Below are positions 49,557 to 58,016 of a stretch of 64,000 nucleotides of DNA, in pieces. Under the pieces are notes generated by a model that was not told the DNA's origin, ran no database searches, and saw only the letters and a program-made list of their open reading frames with translations. How positions within the stretch are numbered: position 1 is the first letter of the stretch; each line of letters starts with the position of its first letter. A program made the position numbers and the translations under genes. The stretch spans positions 1,364,001 to 1,428,000 of the forward strand of contig NZ_CP054585.1 of assembly GCF_003721435.2 (NCBI RefSeq). The letters are read 5' to 3'. The DNA is from Halorubrum sp. CBA1229. Lineage in GTDB: Archaea; Halobacteriota; Halobacteria; Halobacteriales; Haloferacaceae.

Positions 49557-49883
49557 ATGCGCATCGAGGTCCCCGTTCACAACCGCCACGGTGATCGGGT
49601 GGACCCGGTTCCCTTCCTCGTCACCGTCGGGATCGCGTTCACGTTCGCGCTCTCGTTCGGACCGATCTACGGCCTCTCGTACGGGCTCGCGCTCTCCACG
49701 TCGCTGGCGGTCTCGACGCTGGCGTTCGCGGTCGCGGCCGCGATCGCCTATCAGCAGCTCGTCCGCTGCGCCCCGCCGCTCGACGCCGGCCCGCTCCCGC
49801 CGGGGCCGCGGGTCGAACGCCTGCTGTACGCCGGGATGGCGCTCGGCGTCCTGATCGTCGCGCTGACCGTTCCGCTGCTGTGA
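49557..49883 (+). CDS. Small three-helix membrane protein
   Basis: 108 residues: 'MRIEVPVHNRHGDRVDPVPFLVTVGIAFTFALSFGPIYGL', 'LALSTSLAVSTLAFAVAAAIAYQQLV' and the C-terminal 'LLYAGMALGVLIVALTVPLL'. Three to four hydrophobic helices. Unknown function. Start ATG 49557 with TTAGCTCTTG (49524-49533) as a weak TATA-like sequence. Confidence 0.68.
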   Translation: MRIEVPVHNRHGDRVDPVPFLVTVGIAFTFALSFGPIYGLSYGLALSTSLAVSTLAFAVAAAIAYQQLVRCAPPLDAGPLPPGPRVERLLYAGMALGVLIVALTVPLL

Positions 49884-49916
49884 CCCGGCTCTCTCCGACA
49901 CTTACCGCCACTTCGA

Positions 49917-49937
49917 CTGTGCGTACGGTTCGCACAG
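49917..49937. promoter_or_regulatory. 21-bp palindromic operator-like site
   Basis: CTGTGCGTAC-g-GTTCGCACAG: 9 of 10 positions are symmetric. It lies 39 bases before the zinc-ribbon gene at 49977 and just after a TATA-like ACACTTACC (49898-49906), i.e. over the expected transcription start. The inner part matches the palindrome before the YkgJ gene (28923-28937). Confidence 0.6.
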
Positions 49938-49976
49938 CACCGGGAGACTAAGATGACGGAACTCGCATGATCGTTC

Positions 49977-50216
49977 ATGGGGATTTTTGACACGGTAACG
50001 GACGTGATGGAGGGGTCGACACAGCGCGCGCCCGGCAACGCCGGCGACGACGGCTCTGAGGGCTCGTACTGGTGCGACGACTGCGGGGTGCGGGTCCGGG
50101 ACGTCGACGTCGACGCGGAGGGGCTCGACCGCGACGCCGACGGGACGCCCGAATGCCCGGACTGCGGCGAGTCGATGCGGTTCGAGCGCGCGAGCGGGAC
50201 CGGCTGCGCCTGCTGA
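49977..50216 (+). CDS. 79-residue Cys-rich zinc-ribbon protein
   Basis: 'MGIFDTVTDVMEGSTQRAPG' then 'YWCDDCGVRVRDVDVDAEG' and 'PECPDCGESMRFERASGTGCAC'. Two CxxC knuckles form a zinc ribbon and the protein ends in an exposed C-A-C. Function unknown. The promoter palindrome shared with a YkgJ cysteine-cluster gene suggests a common metal- or redox-linked regulator (inference). Confidence 0.78.
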   Translation: MGIFDTVTDVMEGSTQRAPGNAGDDGSEGSYWCDDCGVRVRDVDVDAEGLDRDADGTPECPDCGESMRFERASGTGCAC

Positions 50217-50253
50217 GGTCGCCGCCCGCAGTTCGCCGGGTCGACGCTCCTTT

Positions 50254-51504
50254 TTAAGGCTCGCGGAGCGCCAGCTCCTCGCCCTGCTCGGTCGGGAAGG
50301 GGAGCTCCCCGTCGATCTCGCTTTCGTCCTCTCCGACCGCCGCCCACTCCTCGTCGGTGACGAGGGCGTCGTCCAGGCGCTCCCGGATCGCCGACTCGTC
50401 GACAGCCGTGCCGATGACGACGTACTCCGTCAGCCGGTCGCCGTGTTCGTCGTCCCAGTCGAGCTCCGGCCGGTTCGAGCGCAGCATGTCGCGCTCGACC
50501 GACGGGAGGCTCGCGATCCAGGGCCCCAGGGCCGTGACCCGGACCGACGCGCCGGCCTGCCCGACCTGCTGGCGCTGGTCCGTGCCCGCGACCCACAGCG
50601 TCCCCTTCGAGCGGACGACCTCGGGAGGCAGATCGCGGAGGACGGCGGCGATCCGGTCCGGATGGAACGGCCGCCGGCGGCGGTAGGTGAAGGAGGTGAT
50701 CCCGTACACCTCGTCCGGGTGGCGATGCGCGTGGTCGCCGTGGGCGTGGCCCTCACCGTCGTGATCGGCGTGGTCTTCGGCGGCCTCCGCCAGCGCCCGC
50801 TTCCATCCCGGCAGGTCGCCGAGTTCGCCCGCGTCGAACAGCCCGACGTCGAGGATCCGGTCGGGGTCGACCGCGGAGAACTCCGCGACGATCGTCTCCG
50901 CGTCGGGCTGGAGGGCGCCCACGAGGTCGATCGCCTCGTCCATCTCCGCGTCGGTGCAGAGGTCAGCCTTGTTACACACGACGAGGTTCGACACCTCGAC
51001 CTGCTCGACGAGGAGGTCGGAGAGCGGGCGGGCCTCCTCCTCGTCGTCCGCGGCGACGCGGCGCTCGGGGGTCTCCTCGCCGCCGAAGGCGTCGAGGAAC
51101 CGCCGCGTGTCGATCACGGTCACCAGCGCGTCGACCCGGTAGCGGGCCGCCGCGCGCGACTCGGTCGTGAACAGCCGCGCGACCGGCGCCGGCTCGGAGA
51201 TGCCGGACGATTCGACGACCAGGTTGTCGAAGGAGCGCTCGTTCGCGAGCCGCACCACGGCGGTCTCCAAGTCGTCCTGGAGCTCGCAGCAGATACAGCC
51301 GTTCGACAGCTCCGTGACGCCCTCGACGTCGACCTCGGACTCCTCGGCGATCAGCTCGGCGTCCACGTTGACGTCGCCCATGTCGTTGACCAGCACCGCG
51401 ATGTCGCGCTCGCCGGCGTTTCGCAGGAGGTGGTTCAGCAGCGTCGTCTTGCCCGCCCCGAGGCTCCCCGAGAGCACGGTCACCGGAATCCGATCGTCGT
51501 CCAT
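50254..51504 (-). CDS. COG0523/CobW-family metallochaperone GTPase
   Basis: 416 residues: P-loop 'VTVLSGSLGAGKTTLLNHLL' (about 8-27), metal-binding CxCC 'LSNGCICCELQDD', G3 'VVESSGISEP', G4 'LVVCNKADL', a His/Asp-rich loop 'DHADHDGEGHAHGDHAHRHPDE', and the CobW_C domain. Such GTPases insert Zn, Co or Fe into target proteins, often under Zn limitation. The metal here cannot be assigned, though the His-rich loop favours Zn. Divergent from a small membrane protein across a 24-bp repeat array. Confidence 0.9.
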   Translation of the reverse strand: MDDDRIPVTVLSGSLGAGKTTLLNHLLRNAGERDIAVLVNDMGDVNVDAELIAEESEVDVEGVTELSNGCICCELQDDLETAVVRLANERSFDNLVVESSGISEPAPVARLFTTESRAAARYRVDALVTVIDTRRFLDAFGGEETPERRVAADDEEEARPLSDLLVEQVEVSNLVVCNKADLCTDAEMDEAIDLVGALQPDAETIVAEFSAVDPDRILDVGLFDAGELGDLPGWKRALAEAAEDHADHDGEGHAHGDHAHRHPDEVYGITSFTYRRRRPFHPDRIAAVLRDLPPEVVRSKGTLWVAGTDQRQQVGQAGASVRVTALGPWIASLPSVERDMLRSNRPELDWDDEHGDRLTEYVVIGTAVDESAIRERLDDALVTDEEWAAVGEDESEIDGELPFPTEQGEELALREP

Positions 51505-51585
51505 GACGATCGGTCGGTGTGCGGGCCCCTTCAACGTCGCGACGGCGGAACGGAGGGGACTCGCCGCCGGTCCCCCGTACCCTCT

Positions 51586-51753
51586 CGCCGGACGCCGGTA
51601 CGTTGCTTCCGCCGGACGCCGATACGTTGCTTCCGCCGGACGCCGATACGTTGCTTCCGCCGGACGCCGATACGTTGCTTCCGCCGGACGCCGATACGTT
51701 GCTTTCACCGGAAGCCGATACGTTGCTTTCACCGGAAGCCGATACGTTGATAC
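51586..51753. repeat. Seven 24-bp tandem repeats
   Basis: CGCCGGACGCCGATACGTTG plus CTTC repeated every 24 bases (TACGTTG at 51599, 51623, 51647, 51671, 51695, 51719, 51743). The last units read ACCGGAAGCCGATACG. The array lies in the promoter region between the COG0523 GTPase gene and a small membrane protein gene. It is open in frame on both strands but shows no conserved protein. Iteron-like. Confidence 0.92.
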
Positions 51754-51776
51754 GTCGCGCCCGCGCACCGCAGACC

Positions 51777-51992
51777 ATGTTCCAGTACGTATCGGCGGTA
51801 GGGATCGTGGCGATCGCGATGACCATCCTGATGGTCGCCTCGATGCTGTACCTCGTCTGGGGCGCGCTCGACGGGGACGCACACACGCCGTCTCCCGACC
51901 AGAGCGACCAGCCGGAGCTCGACGAGGGCGAGGAGTCGGGCGACTCGGACGCGCCGCAGGCCGAGCTGACCGCCGACGGCAACTCCGCCTGA
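51777..51992 (+). CDS. Small single-helix membrane protein
   Basis: 71 residues: 'MFQYVSAVGIVAIAMTILMVASMLYLVWGALDG', one clear membrane helix, followed by an acidic cytosolic or external tail ('SDQPELDEGEESGDSDAPQAEL'). Start ATG 51777 is preferred over extending the frame through the upstream 24-bp repeats, which would add low-complexity LPPDADTL units. Function unknown. Confidence 0.68.
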   Translation: MFQYVSAVGIVAIAMTILMVASMLYLVWGALDGDAHTPSPDQSDQPELDEGEESGDSDAPQAELTADGNSA

Positions 51993-52090
51993 GCGGCTCG
52001 GTTCCTCCGAGCGACCGACGCGAACCGCCGACGAGCGCCGGACGCCCGACCGCGACAGCTTTTAACACGCCCCGACCGTCACGACCGATA

Positions 52091-52387
52091 ATGACAGTTG
52101 AAGACCGGATCGAGGCGTTCCGAGCCGCGCTCGAGGAGTGGCTCCGCGGCCTGTACCACGGGATGTTCACCCACCCGGCCTACGAGAAGATCGAGAAGGA
52201 GGCCGAGGACGTGGAAGACGAGTTCATGCTCGCGTGCTTCCCCGACGCTTTCGGCATCCCCTCGCCGGTCTCGTACTACACCGCCGAGCTGCTCCCCTAC
52301 CTCGAAGACGAGTTCGAGGCGTGGGAGCGGCGGCTGTGGGACCGCGAGAGCCTCATGGAACGGAAGGGCCAGCAGTACCACTTCTGA
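52091..52387 (+). CDS. 98-residue partner of ArsA/Get3-like ATPase
   Basis: 'MTVEDRIEAFRAALEEWLRGLYHGMFTHPAYEKIEKEAEDVEDEFMLACFPDAFGIPSPVSYYTAELLPYLEDEFEAWERRLWDRESLMERKG': highly helical, Trp/Tyr-rich, no membrane segment. Its stop shares a base with the start of the ArsA-family gene (TGATG at 52385-52389), so translation is coupled. It is likely a dedicated partner of that ATPase; the role is inferred from coupling only. Leaderless start: CTTTTAACACG (52059-52069) is about 25-30 bases upstream. Confidence 0.75.
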   Translation: MTVEDRIEAFRAALEEWLRGLYHGMFTHPAYEKIEKEAEDVEDEFMLACFPDAFGIPSPVSYYTAELLPYLEDEFEAWERRLWDRESLMERKGQQYHF

Positions 52388-53364
52388 TGGAGCAGTTCGT
52401 CTTCTTCGGCGGAAAAGGTGGCGTCGGTAAGACGACCGTCTCGTGCGCCTACGCGCACCGCTGCGCGGACGCGGGGCTGCGGACGCTCGTCGTCTCGACC
52501 GACCCGGCGCACTCGGTGTCCGACGTGTTCGATCAGGGGTTCGGCGACGACCCCGAGCCGGTCGACGGGGTCGACGGGCTCGACGCGATGGAGATCGACC
52601 CCGAAGACGAGATGCAGCGACACCTCCAGGAGATCCGCGAGGCGCTCTCCGAGCAGGTGTCGGCGGCGATGGTCTCGGAGATCAACCGCCAGCTGGAGAT
52701 GTCGCACGGGACGCCGGGCGCGTACGAGTCCGCCCTCTTCGACGCGTTCGTGGACGTGATGCGCGAGGAGAGCGAACCGTACGACCGCGTCGTCTTCGAC
52801 ACCGCGCCGACCGGGTCGACGCTGCGGCTGCTCGGCCTCCCGGAGTTCCTCGGCGACTGGATCGACCGCCTGCTGTACAAGCGCAAGCAGTCGATCGACC
52901 TGTTCGAGAAGGCCGCGATCGGCGACATGGAGCCGCGGCGGCTGATGGACGGCGACCCCGTCTTAGAGCGGCTCCAGCGCCGCAAGGAGTTCTTCGAGTT
53001 CGCGGGCGACACGATGCGGAACGACGCCGCCTTCTTCCTCGTGTTGAACCCCGACCAGCTGTCGGTCAACGAGACGGGTCGGGCGATCGAGGGGTTCACC
53101 GAGCGCGACCTCCGGGTCCGCGGGCTCGTGGCGAACAAGCTCACCCCGTCGCCGGACGACGACGAGGAGGGGCGCGGGGCCAGTTACCTCCGGGACAAGG
53201 TCGCGACCGAGCGCGAGCGGCTCGATCAGGTCCGCGAGGAGTTCGACCCGCCGCTGGTCGCCGAGATCGAGTCGCGGACCAGCGAGGTCCGCGGGGACGT
53301 GCTCGCGGAGGTCGCGGCCGCGCTCGACGTCGAAACAGGACACCCCGTGGGCGCGCGCGAGTAG
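52387..53364 (+). CDS. ArsA/Get3-family ATPase
   Basis: 325-residue deviant Walker A ATPase: 'FVFFGGKGGVGKTTVSCAYAHRCADAG' (P-loop 8-17), switch I 'STDPAHSVSDVF', switch II 'VVFDTAPTGSTLRLLGLPEFL', 'LVLNPDQLSVNETGRAIEGF' and 'GLVANKLTPSP'. Helical region 'KRKQSIDLFEKAAIGDMEPRRLMDGDPVLERLQRRKEFFEFAGDTM' matches the client-binding subdomain. I see no dimer-zinc CxxC. Likely a homologue of Get3, which targets tail-anchored membrane proteins; a true arsenite pump subunit is less likely without arsB. Confidence 0.87.
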   Translation: MEQFVFFGGKGGVGKTTVSCAYAHRCADAGLRTLVVSTDPAHSVSDVFDQGFGDDPEPVDGVDGLDAMEIDPEDEMQRHLQEIREALSEQVSAAMVSEINRQLEMSHGTPGAYESALFDAFVDVMREESEPYDRVVFDTAPTGSTLRLLGLPEFLGDWIDRLLYKRKQSIDLFEKAAIGDMEPRRLMDGDPVLERLQRRKEFFEFAGDTMRNDAAFFLVLNPDQLSVNETGRAIEGFTERDLRVRGLVANKLTPSPDDDEEGRGASYLRDKVATERERLDQVREEFDPPLVAEIESRTSEVRGDVLAEVAAALDVETGHPVGARE

Positions 53365-53548
53365 TTCTCTGAGCGCGCGCGAGTAAGAACCGACGTTCGA
53401 GTCGCGAAATCAAAGTTCATTTCGGAGAAACGAATCGCCGTACGGCTTCGAGTCGGGGGATCCGCTCGGGTCTCCCGCGTAACTATCACGGTCGAAGCCA
53501 ATATTTAATACGCTCTTTCCGAACCGATTTCGTGAGGCAGGGGAACTC

Positions 53549-55402
53549 ATGACAAACGTAATATGGATAATGGTCGCGGTCCTCGGAACGTTCACTGTCG
53601 GATACATGGGGTATTCGCGGTACCTCTCGCGGTTCGTCGAACTCGACGACGAGCGGGAGACGCCGGCACACAAGTACGAGGACGGCCAAGAGTACGTACC
53701 GTCGAAGAAGCCGGTACTACTGGGGCATCACTTCTCGAGCATCGCGGGCGGCGCGCCGATCGTCGGCCCGATCACGGCGGGGGCCATCTGGGGATGGGTC
53801 CCCGCGATGCTGTGGATCGCGATCGGCAACCCGCTGATGGGCGCGGTCCACGACTTCATCTCGCTGTCGAGTTCGATCCGTCACGAGGGGCGCTCGATCG
53901 GGTACATCGTGGGCCAGTACGTCGGGGAACGGGGGAAGAACCTGCTGCTGTGGTTCGCGTTCCTCACTATCATCCTCGTCGTCGCCGTGTTCGCGCTGGT
54001 CGTGGGGATTGTGTTCAACGCGTTCCCGCAGGTAACGACCGCGAGCTTCGTGTACGTGGCGCTCGCGCTCGCGTTCGGCGTCTACCTCTACCAGCTCAAC
54101 GGACCGTTCGTCCCGGGGACGATCCTGTTCGTCGCCGGCGTCTTCGCCGGCGTCTGGGTCGGCATCCAGTACCCGTTCGCGCTGTTCGCGCTCGCCGAGG
54201 GGAGCCACCCCGCGGGGACGTTCGTCCTGTTCAGCGGGAGCACGGGCAGCTGGGTCCCGGGCGCGGCGGCGCTCGGCGGCAACACCGCCGCCTGGATCCC
54301 GGTCGTGATGGTGTACGCCGGCATCGCGAGCGCCCTCCCCGTCTGGGTGCTCCTGCAGCCGCGTGACTACCTCTCGTCGTTCCTGCTGTACGCGGGGGTC
54401 GGCGGGGGCGTGCTGGCGATCATCGTCGGCACGATCTTCGGCACGTCGAGCCAGGCGCTCACGATCGACTCCTCGATCGGCGTCTTCGAGGGCTTCTGGG
54501 GGATCGAGGCGGCCGGCCTGTTCCCGCTGTTCCCGTTGCTTTTCATCACCATCGCCTGCGGGACGATCAGCGGGTTCCACTCGCTCGTCTCCTCGGGGAC
54601 AACCTCGAAGCAGCTCAACAAGGAGAGCGACGCCCGCCTGATCGGCTACGGCGGGATGCTCGGCGAGGGGCTGCTCGGCGCCCTCGCGCTGTCGACGCTC
54701 GCGGTCGCCGGCTTCGCCGGTGACGCGGCCGCCGGCGGCATCGGCGGCGCGCTGCCGAACTTCGCGACCGGCGGCGGGATCATCCTCACCAGCTTCGGGA
54801 TCCCGCAGGCGATCGGGAGCGTGTTCATGGCGCTCGTCCTGGTGAGCTTCCTGCTCACCTCCACCGACACCGCCGTGCGCCTGGGTCGGTACATGATGGA
54901 GGAGATCGTCGGCATGGACGACGGCATGACCGTCTCCGGGCTCTCCGGCGGTATCGGAGCGGCCGCTCGCGGTCGATACACGAATCCGGTCATCCAGATC
55001 GGCATCGCGTACGTGCTCGTCATCTCGGGCCAGTGGCAGACGCTCTGGGGACTGTTCGGCGGCGCGAACCAGCTGCTGGCGGCGCTCGCGCTGCTGACGG
55101 CGACCGTGTGGCTCGCCAACTGGGATGAGTCCAAGCAGCTCGTCTCCACCGGCGTCCCGATGGCGGTGATGGTGACGATCACCGTCCTCGGGCTGACGTG
55201 GGTCGCGCTGTACAACAACCTCTACGTCAACCTCATTCAGGGCGGCGCCGGGACGCTCGGCGCGCAGCTGTCGTCCGCGGCGCAGATGATCCTCGGGATC
55301 GTGTTGATCTACATCGCGCTGTCCCTCGTCCGGATCGGGGTCGGTAATCTCCGGTCCGTGCGCGGCAGCGACGCGCCCGCGGCCGAGCCGAGCGACGACT
55401 GA
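53549..55402 (+). CDS. cstA: CstA family peptide/pyruvate transporter
   Basis: 617-residue polytopic membrane protein (about 16 helices). CstA marks: 'FVELDDERETPAHKYEDGQEYVPSKKPVLLGHHFSSIAGGAPIVGPITAGAIWGWVPAMLWI', 'IGNPLMGAVHDF', 'TIACGTISGFHSLVSSGTTSKQLNKESDARLIGYGGMLGEGLLG' and 'SFLLTSTDTAVRLGRYMMEEI'. In bacteria CstA imports peptides or pyruvate during carbon starvation. TATA 'ATATTTAATAC' (53498-53508) and purine-rich GAGGCAGGGGAA before the ATG indicate a leadered mRNA. T-run terminator at 55430-55434. Confidence 0.92.
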   Translation: MTNVIWIMVAVLGTFTVGYMGYSRYLSRFVELDDERETPAHKYEDGQEYVPSKKPVLLGHHFSSIAGGAPIVGPITAGAIWGWVPAMLWIAIGNPLMGAVHDFISLSSSIRHEGRSIGYIVGQYVGERGKNLLLWFAFLTIILVVAVFALVVGIVFNAFPQVTTASFVYVALALAFGVYLYQLNGPFVPGTILFVAGVFAGVWVGIQYPFALFALAEGSHPAGTFVLFSGSTGSWVPGAAALGGNTAAWIPVVMVYAGIASALPVWVLLQPRDYLSSFLLYAGVGGGVLAIIVGTIFGTSSQALTIDSSIGVFEGFWGIEAAGLFPLFPLLFITIACGTISGFHSLVSSGTTSKQLNKESDARLIGYGGMLGEGLLGALALSTLAVAGFAGDAAAGGIGGALPNFATGGGIILTSFGIPQAIGSVFMALVLVSFLLTSTDTAVRLGRYMMEEIVGMDDGMTVSGLSGGIGAAARGRYTNPVIQIGIAYVLVISGQWQTLWGLFGGANQLLAALALLTATVWLANWDESKQLVSTGVPMAVMVTITVLGLTWVALYNNLYVNLIQGGAGTLGAQLSSAAQMILGIVLIYIALSLVRIGVGNLRSVRGSDAPAAEPSDD

Positions 55403-55426
55403 CGGCGACGCCGCTCCGCGGTGCTG

Positions 55427-55440
55427 TTTCTTTTTAAAAG
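55427..55440. terminator. T-rich terminator after cstA
   Basis: GTTTCTTTTTAAAA lies about 25 bases after the cstA stop and before the stop of the converging gene (55459). The T-run serves the plus strand and the A-run the minus strand. Confidence 0.5.
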
Positions 55441-55458
55441 TGCACTTTCGCGCCCCAG

Positions 55459-56088
55459 CTATCGCCAGAACCGCTTGGCGAACCGCGAGAAGATCCCGTC
55501 GTCCGGCTTCTCGACCGGCTCCCACAGCCGGAGCGCCTCGGCGCTGCTCGCGGCCTCGCTGGCGACGAGCCGCTCCTCGTCGGGCGCGACGACGACGAGG
55601 TTCACCTCGTAGTGGCCGTAGTAGCCCAGCTTCAGCAGCGTCCGGTCCCGGAACCCGTCGACGAACTCGGCGACGTCCTCAGGGATCCGGTCTGCGACGA
55701 GCACGACCGTGATATCGGTCCCGTAGTGCTGCTCGTTCCCGTCGACGCGCTCGTCGGCGACGCCGTGGGCGAACTCGACGAGCCGCTCCAGTTCCCCGAC
55801 CGTCGGGGCGGCGACGCGCCGGGCGAACAGGTGCTCCATCACGTCGTGGTCCGCGTAGCTCAGGGCGGGGTGGAGGAACTGCTTCTGGTTGCGCATCCGC
55901 ATCTCGGCGGTCAGCTCGAAGCGCTCGCCGTCGACGACGACGTCGGCGTCGAGGTCGTAGCTGTACATCAGCCGGTCGGAGACGCGATCGAGGTACTCGT
56001 CGTCGTAGTCGGGGACCGCCTCCCGGATCTCGGCCGGCAGCTCCTCGGGCGCGCGCCGGTCGCCGTCCCCGCCGGCCGCGTCACTCAT
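55459..56088 (-). CDS. Haloarchaeal protein of unknown function
   Basis: 209 residues: 'LPAEIREAVPDYDDEYLDRVSDRLMYSYDLDADVVVDGERFELTAEMRMRNQKQFLHPALSYADHDVMEHLFARR', 'DITVVLVADRIPEDVAEFVDGFRDRTLLKLGYYGHYEVNLVVVAPDEERLVAS'. An alpha/beta protein with no recognised catalytic set; the 'DITVVLVAD...LLKLGYYGHYEVNLVVVAP' part has the feel of a nuclease-like core, but no metal motif is clear. Overlaps the cupin gene by 8 bases, so co-expressed. Confidence 0.68.
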   Translation of the reverse strand: MSDAAGGDGDRRAPEELPAEIREAVPDYDDEYLDRVSDRLMYSYDLDADVVVDGERFELTAEMRMRNQKQFLHPALSYADHDVMEHLFARRVAAPTVGELERLVEFAHGVADERVDGNEQHYGTDITVVLVADRIPEDVAEFVDGFRDRTLLKLGYYGHYEVNLVVVAPDEERLVASEAASSAEALRLWEPVEKPDDGIFSRFAKRFWR

Positions 56089-56461
56089 CGTCCGGATCGT
56101 AGGCGACCGCGTCGTCCGCGGCGGGCGGCGCGCCGATCGCCAGCACGGTCACGGGGCCGTCGGCGTCGGCCGGGTTGTACGCGCGCTGCGGGCTCTCGGG
56201 GTCGACGACGAACAGGTCGTCCGCGGGCACCTCGTAGATCCCCTCCGGCGTCTCCACCGAGAGCGTCCCGTCGAGGACGTAGAACGCCTCCTGTTGGGTC
56301 TCGTGGTAGTGGTACGCAAGCGGGAGCTGCTCGCCCGGATCGGCGCGGAACCGGTTGATCGCCGCGGAGTCGAACCCCCCCGGCCCGGCGAGCTTCCGGC
56401 ACTCACAGGGGCGGTCGGGCTTCGGCTCCACCGAGTCCGTGTCGACGACGCGGTATCCCAT
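56081..56461 (-). CDS. Cupin-domain protein
   Basis: 126 residues. Cupin motif 1 'AYHYHETQQEAFYVLDGTLSVETPEG' (metal ligands His, His, Glu) and motif 2 'ADDLFVVDPESPQRAYN', where the usual final His is replaced by Gln/Arg. So metal binding is possible but not certain. A Cys pair near the N-terminus (C19 and C21 in 'PCECRKL') is unusual. First gene of a two-gene unit with the 209-residue protein. Substrate unknown. Confidence 0.83.
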   Translation of the reverse strand: MGYRVVDTDSVEPKPDRPCECRKLAGPGGFDSAAINRFRADPGEQLPLAYHYHETQQEAFYVLDGTLSVETPEGIYEVPADDLFVVDPESPQRAYNPADADGPVTVLAIGAPPAADDAVAYDPDDE

Positions 56462-56641
56462 GTGAACTCATTCCACGGAGCGATTGAAAAGGTCGTCGGG
56501 CCGGCGTCGGGTCGACAGCGGACCGGCATCGGGCCGGCGTCGGTCGGTTCCGAGGTCGACGGTGACGACAGAGAACGTCCCGTAGCGGGGCCGACGAGGG
56601 GATTTAAGGCCGTCGAACACGATCGTTCGGTAGAGATACAC

Positions 56642-56875
56642 ATGTCCGACGACGAGATCCAAGCGGAGGCGTGCGGACGGTGCTCCATGTCGACCGTCGT
56701 GGGCGCGGTGAACGGGGACAAAGACCCGGACGAACGCACCGAGCACGACCCGTTCGCCGGCGAGCGCATCGAGGTCGACGAGTCCTCGATCCGGCGCGTG
56801 TCGCCCGCCGGGTTCCTCAGCGACCTCAAGGACCGGGTCGACGAACTCGGGCGTCGGCTCTCGTACGGGAAGTAG
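56642..56875 (+). CDS. Conserved 77-residue haloarchaeal protein
   Basis: 'MSDDEIQAEACGRCSMSTVVGAVNGDKDPDERTEHDPFAGERIEVDESSIRRVSPAGFLSDLKDRVDELGRRLSYGK'-type sequence with one CxxC near residue 11, an acidic middle and an amphipathic C-terminal helix. Possible single-knuckle zinc site. Leaderless start is supported by GATTTAAGG (56600-56608), 34-42 bases upstream. Unknown function. Confidence 0.7.
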   Translation: MSDDEIQAEACGRCSMSTVVGAVNGDKDPDERTEHDPFAGERIEVDESSIRRVSPAGFLSDLKDRVDELGRRLSYGK

Positions 56876-56965
56876 GCGGTCGCGCTCATCGACCGGGGTA
56901 CCGGCGCACGCTCGCGCCGCGTCGGAGAGACTTATACGCGTTCGTTTCCTACGGGGGCCCACGCG

Positions 56966-57652
56966 ATGGAAGAGAGCATCTCCGGCTTCAAGGTGCGCGG
57001 GGACTGGGGCGACGTCGTCGAGCACGGCGAGCGGATCGCCTTAGCGCTCCGCGAGACGGGTGCCGACGGCGACGCCTTCTACGAGTTCGACGACTGGCGC
57101 CCGAAGTCCCACGAGCGCATCGACGAGGACGTGTCGGCGAAGACCGCCGAGCAGGCGTCCGTCGGCGAGGGCGAGGGCGAACAGGCCGGCAAGACGCCGG
57201 GCGACGACCTCCAGACGGCCGGCGAGAAGCTCACCGAGTCCTACGAGAAGGTGGAGGAGAACGACACCGAGAGCGCCATGGAGCGGTGGGGCGAGTCGAT
57301 CGGCCACGTCGCCCGCGCGGCCGACTCGGCGAGCCGCAAGGCGCTCCGGAAGGTGGAAGACACCGTCTACCAAAATGTGATGACCCAGATGGCGCCGTAC
57401 TACTTCGACAACGAGCTCGTCAGCGCCAACATCCAGGAGGTCGGGCGCGGCGAGGACGGCGAGACGTTCGAGTTCGAGGTGAACGTCAACGACGACGAGC
57501 TGAAAGCGGAGGTGAGCGACATCCTCGCCGAGTACGAGTCCGAGATCGACCGCTGGCACGTCGAGACCGAGAAGCGCACCGACGACGTCGCCGCCGCCGA
57601 GGGCGTCGAACCGCCCGAGGAGGAGGGCGGCCCGGACTCGACGATGACGTAG
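56966..57652 (+). CDS. DUF5828-like haloarchaeal protein
   Basis: 228 residues: 'MEESISGFKVRGDWGDVVEHGERIALALRETG', 'FYEFDDWRPKSHERIDEDVSAKTAEQAS', a helical segment 'SAMERWGESIGHVARAADSASRKALRKVEDTVYQNVMTQMAPYYFDNELVSANI' and a beta 'TFEFEVNVNDDELKAEVSDIL'. It fits the haloarchaeal DUF5828 pattern as I recall it. No membrane or catalytic motif. TATA 'ACTTATACGCG' (56931-56941) is 25-35 bases upstream. Confidence 0.75.
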   Translation: MEESISGFKVRGDWGDVVEHGERIALALRETGADGDAFYEFDDWRPKSHERIDEDVSAKTAEQASVGEGEGEQAGKTPGDDLQTAGEKLTESYEKVEENDTESAMERWGESIGHVARAADSASRKALRKVEDTVYQNVMTQMAPYYFDNELVSANIQEVGRGEDGETFEFEVNVNDDELKAEVSDILAEYESEIDRWHVETEKRTDDVAAAEGVEPPEEEGGPDSTMT

Positions 57653-57702
57653 CCCCGTCGACACACGCACGGTTTTAATCCGACGACCCGCGAAGGGGAC
57701 CT

Positions 57703-57945
57703 ATGACCGAGGTACTCCGGATCGAGGCCGGCGAGCTGTCGTCCGACGAGATCATCGACGCGCTCAACGACGGGAGCCGGGTCCTCGTCGACGTCGAGGT
57801 CGCCGGCGGGCGCCACGAGGTCGTGCTCCGCTACGACGGGGAAACGTACCACTGTGACACGCCGACGAACCTCCACCGCCACGCGGACGAAGCGGAGATG
57901 CGCGGCTGTATCGACCGCATGGGGTACGCCGCCTCCGAGCAGTAG
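57703..57945 (+). CDS. Conserved 80-residue haloarchaeal protein
   Basis: 'MTEVLRIEAGELSSDEIIDALNDGSRVLVDVEVAGGRHEVVLRYDGETYHCDTPTNLHRHADEAEMRGCIDRMGYA'. Compact alpha/beta protein; the 'YHCDTPTNLHRH...GCI' part has Cys/His residues that could bind a metal. The leaderless promoter GGTTTTAATC (57671-57680) is 23-32 bases upstream. Unknown function. Confidence 0.73.
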   Translation: MTEVLRIEAGELSSDEIIDALNDGSRVLVDVEVAGGRHEVVLRYDGETYHCDTPTNLHRHADEAEMRGCIDRMGYAASEQ

Positions 57946-58016
57946 CCGCTCGTCCGCGGACGCCGACCCCCGTCGGCGATGACGGCTTTTAACCCGGCCG
58001 CAGTCGAACGACCCCC

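Noticed and set aside
49164-49883. Long version (239 codons) of the small membrane protein frame
   Set aside because: The upstream extension runs through the divergent upp and membrane-protein genes; ATG 49557 is the sensible start.
51586-51753. 24-bp tandem array as a CRISPR
   Set aside because: Copies are contiguous without spacers, so it is a simple tandem repeat.
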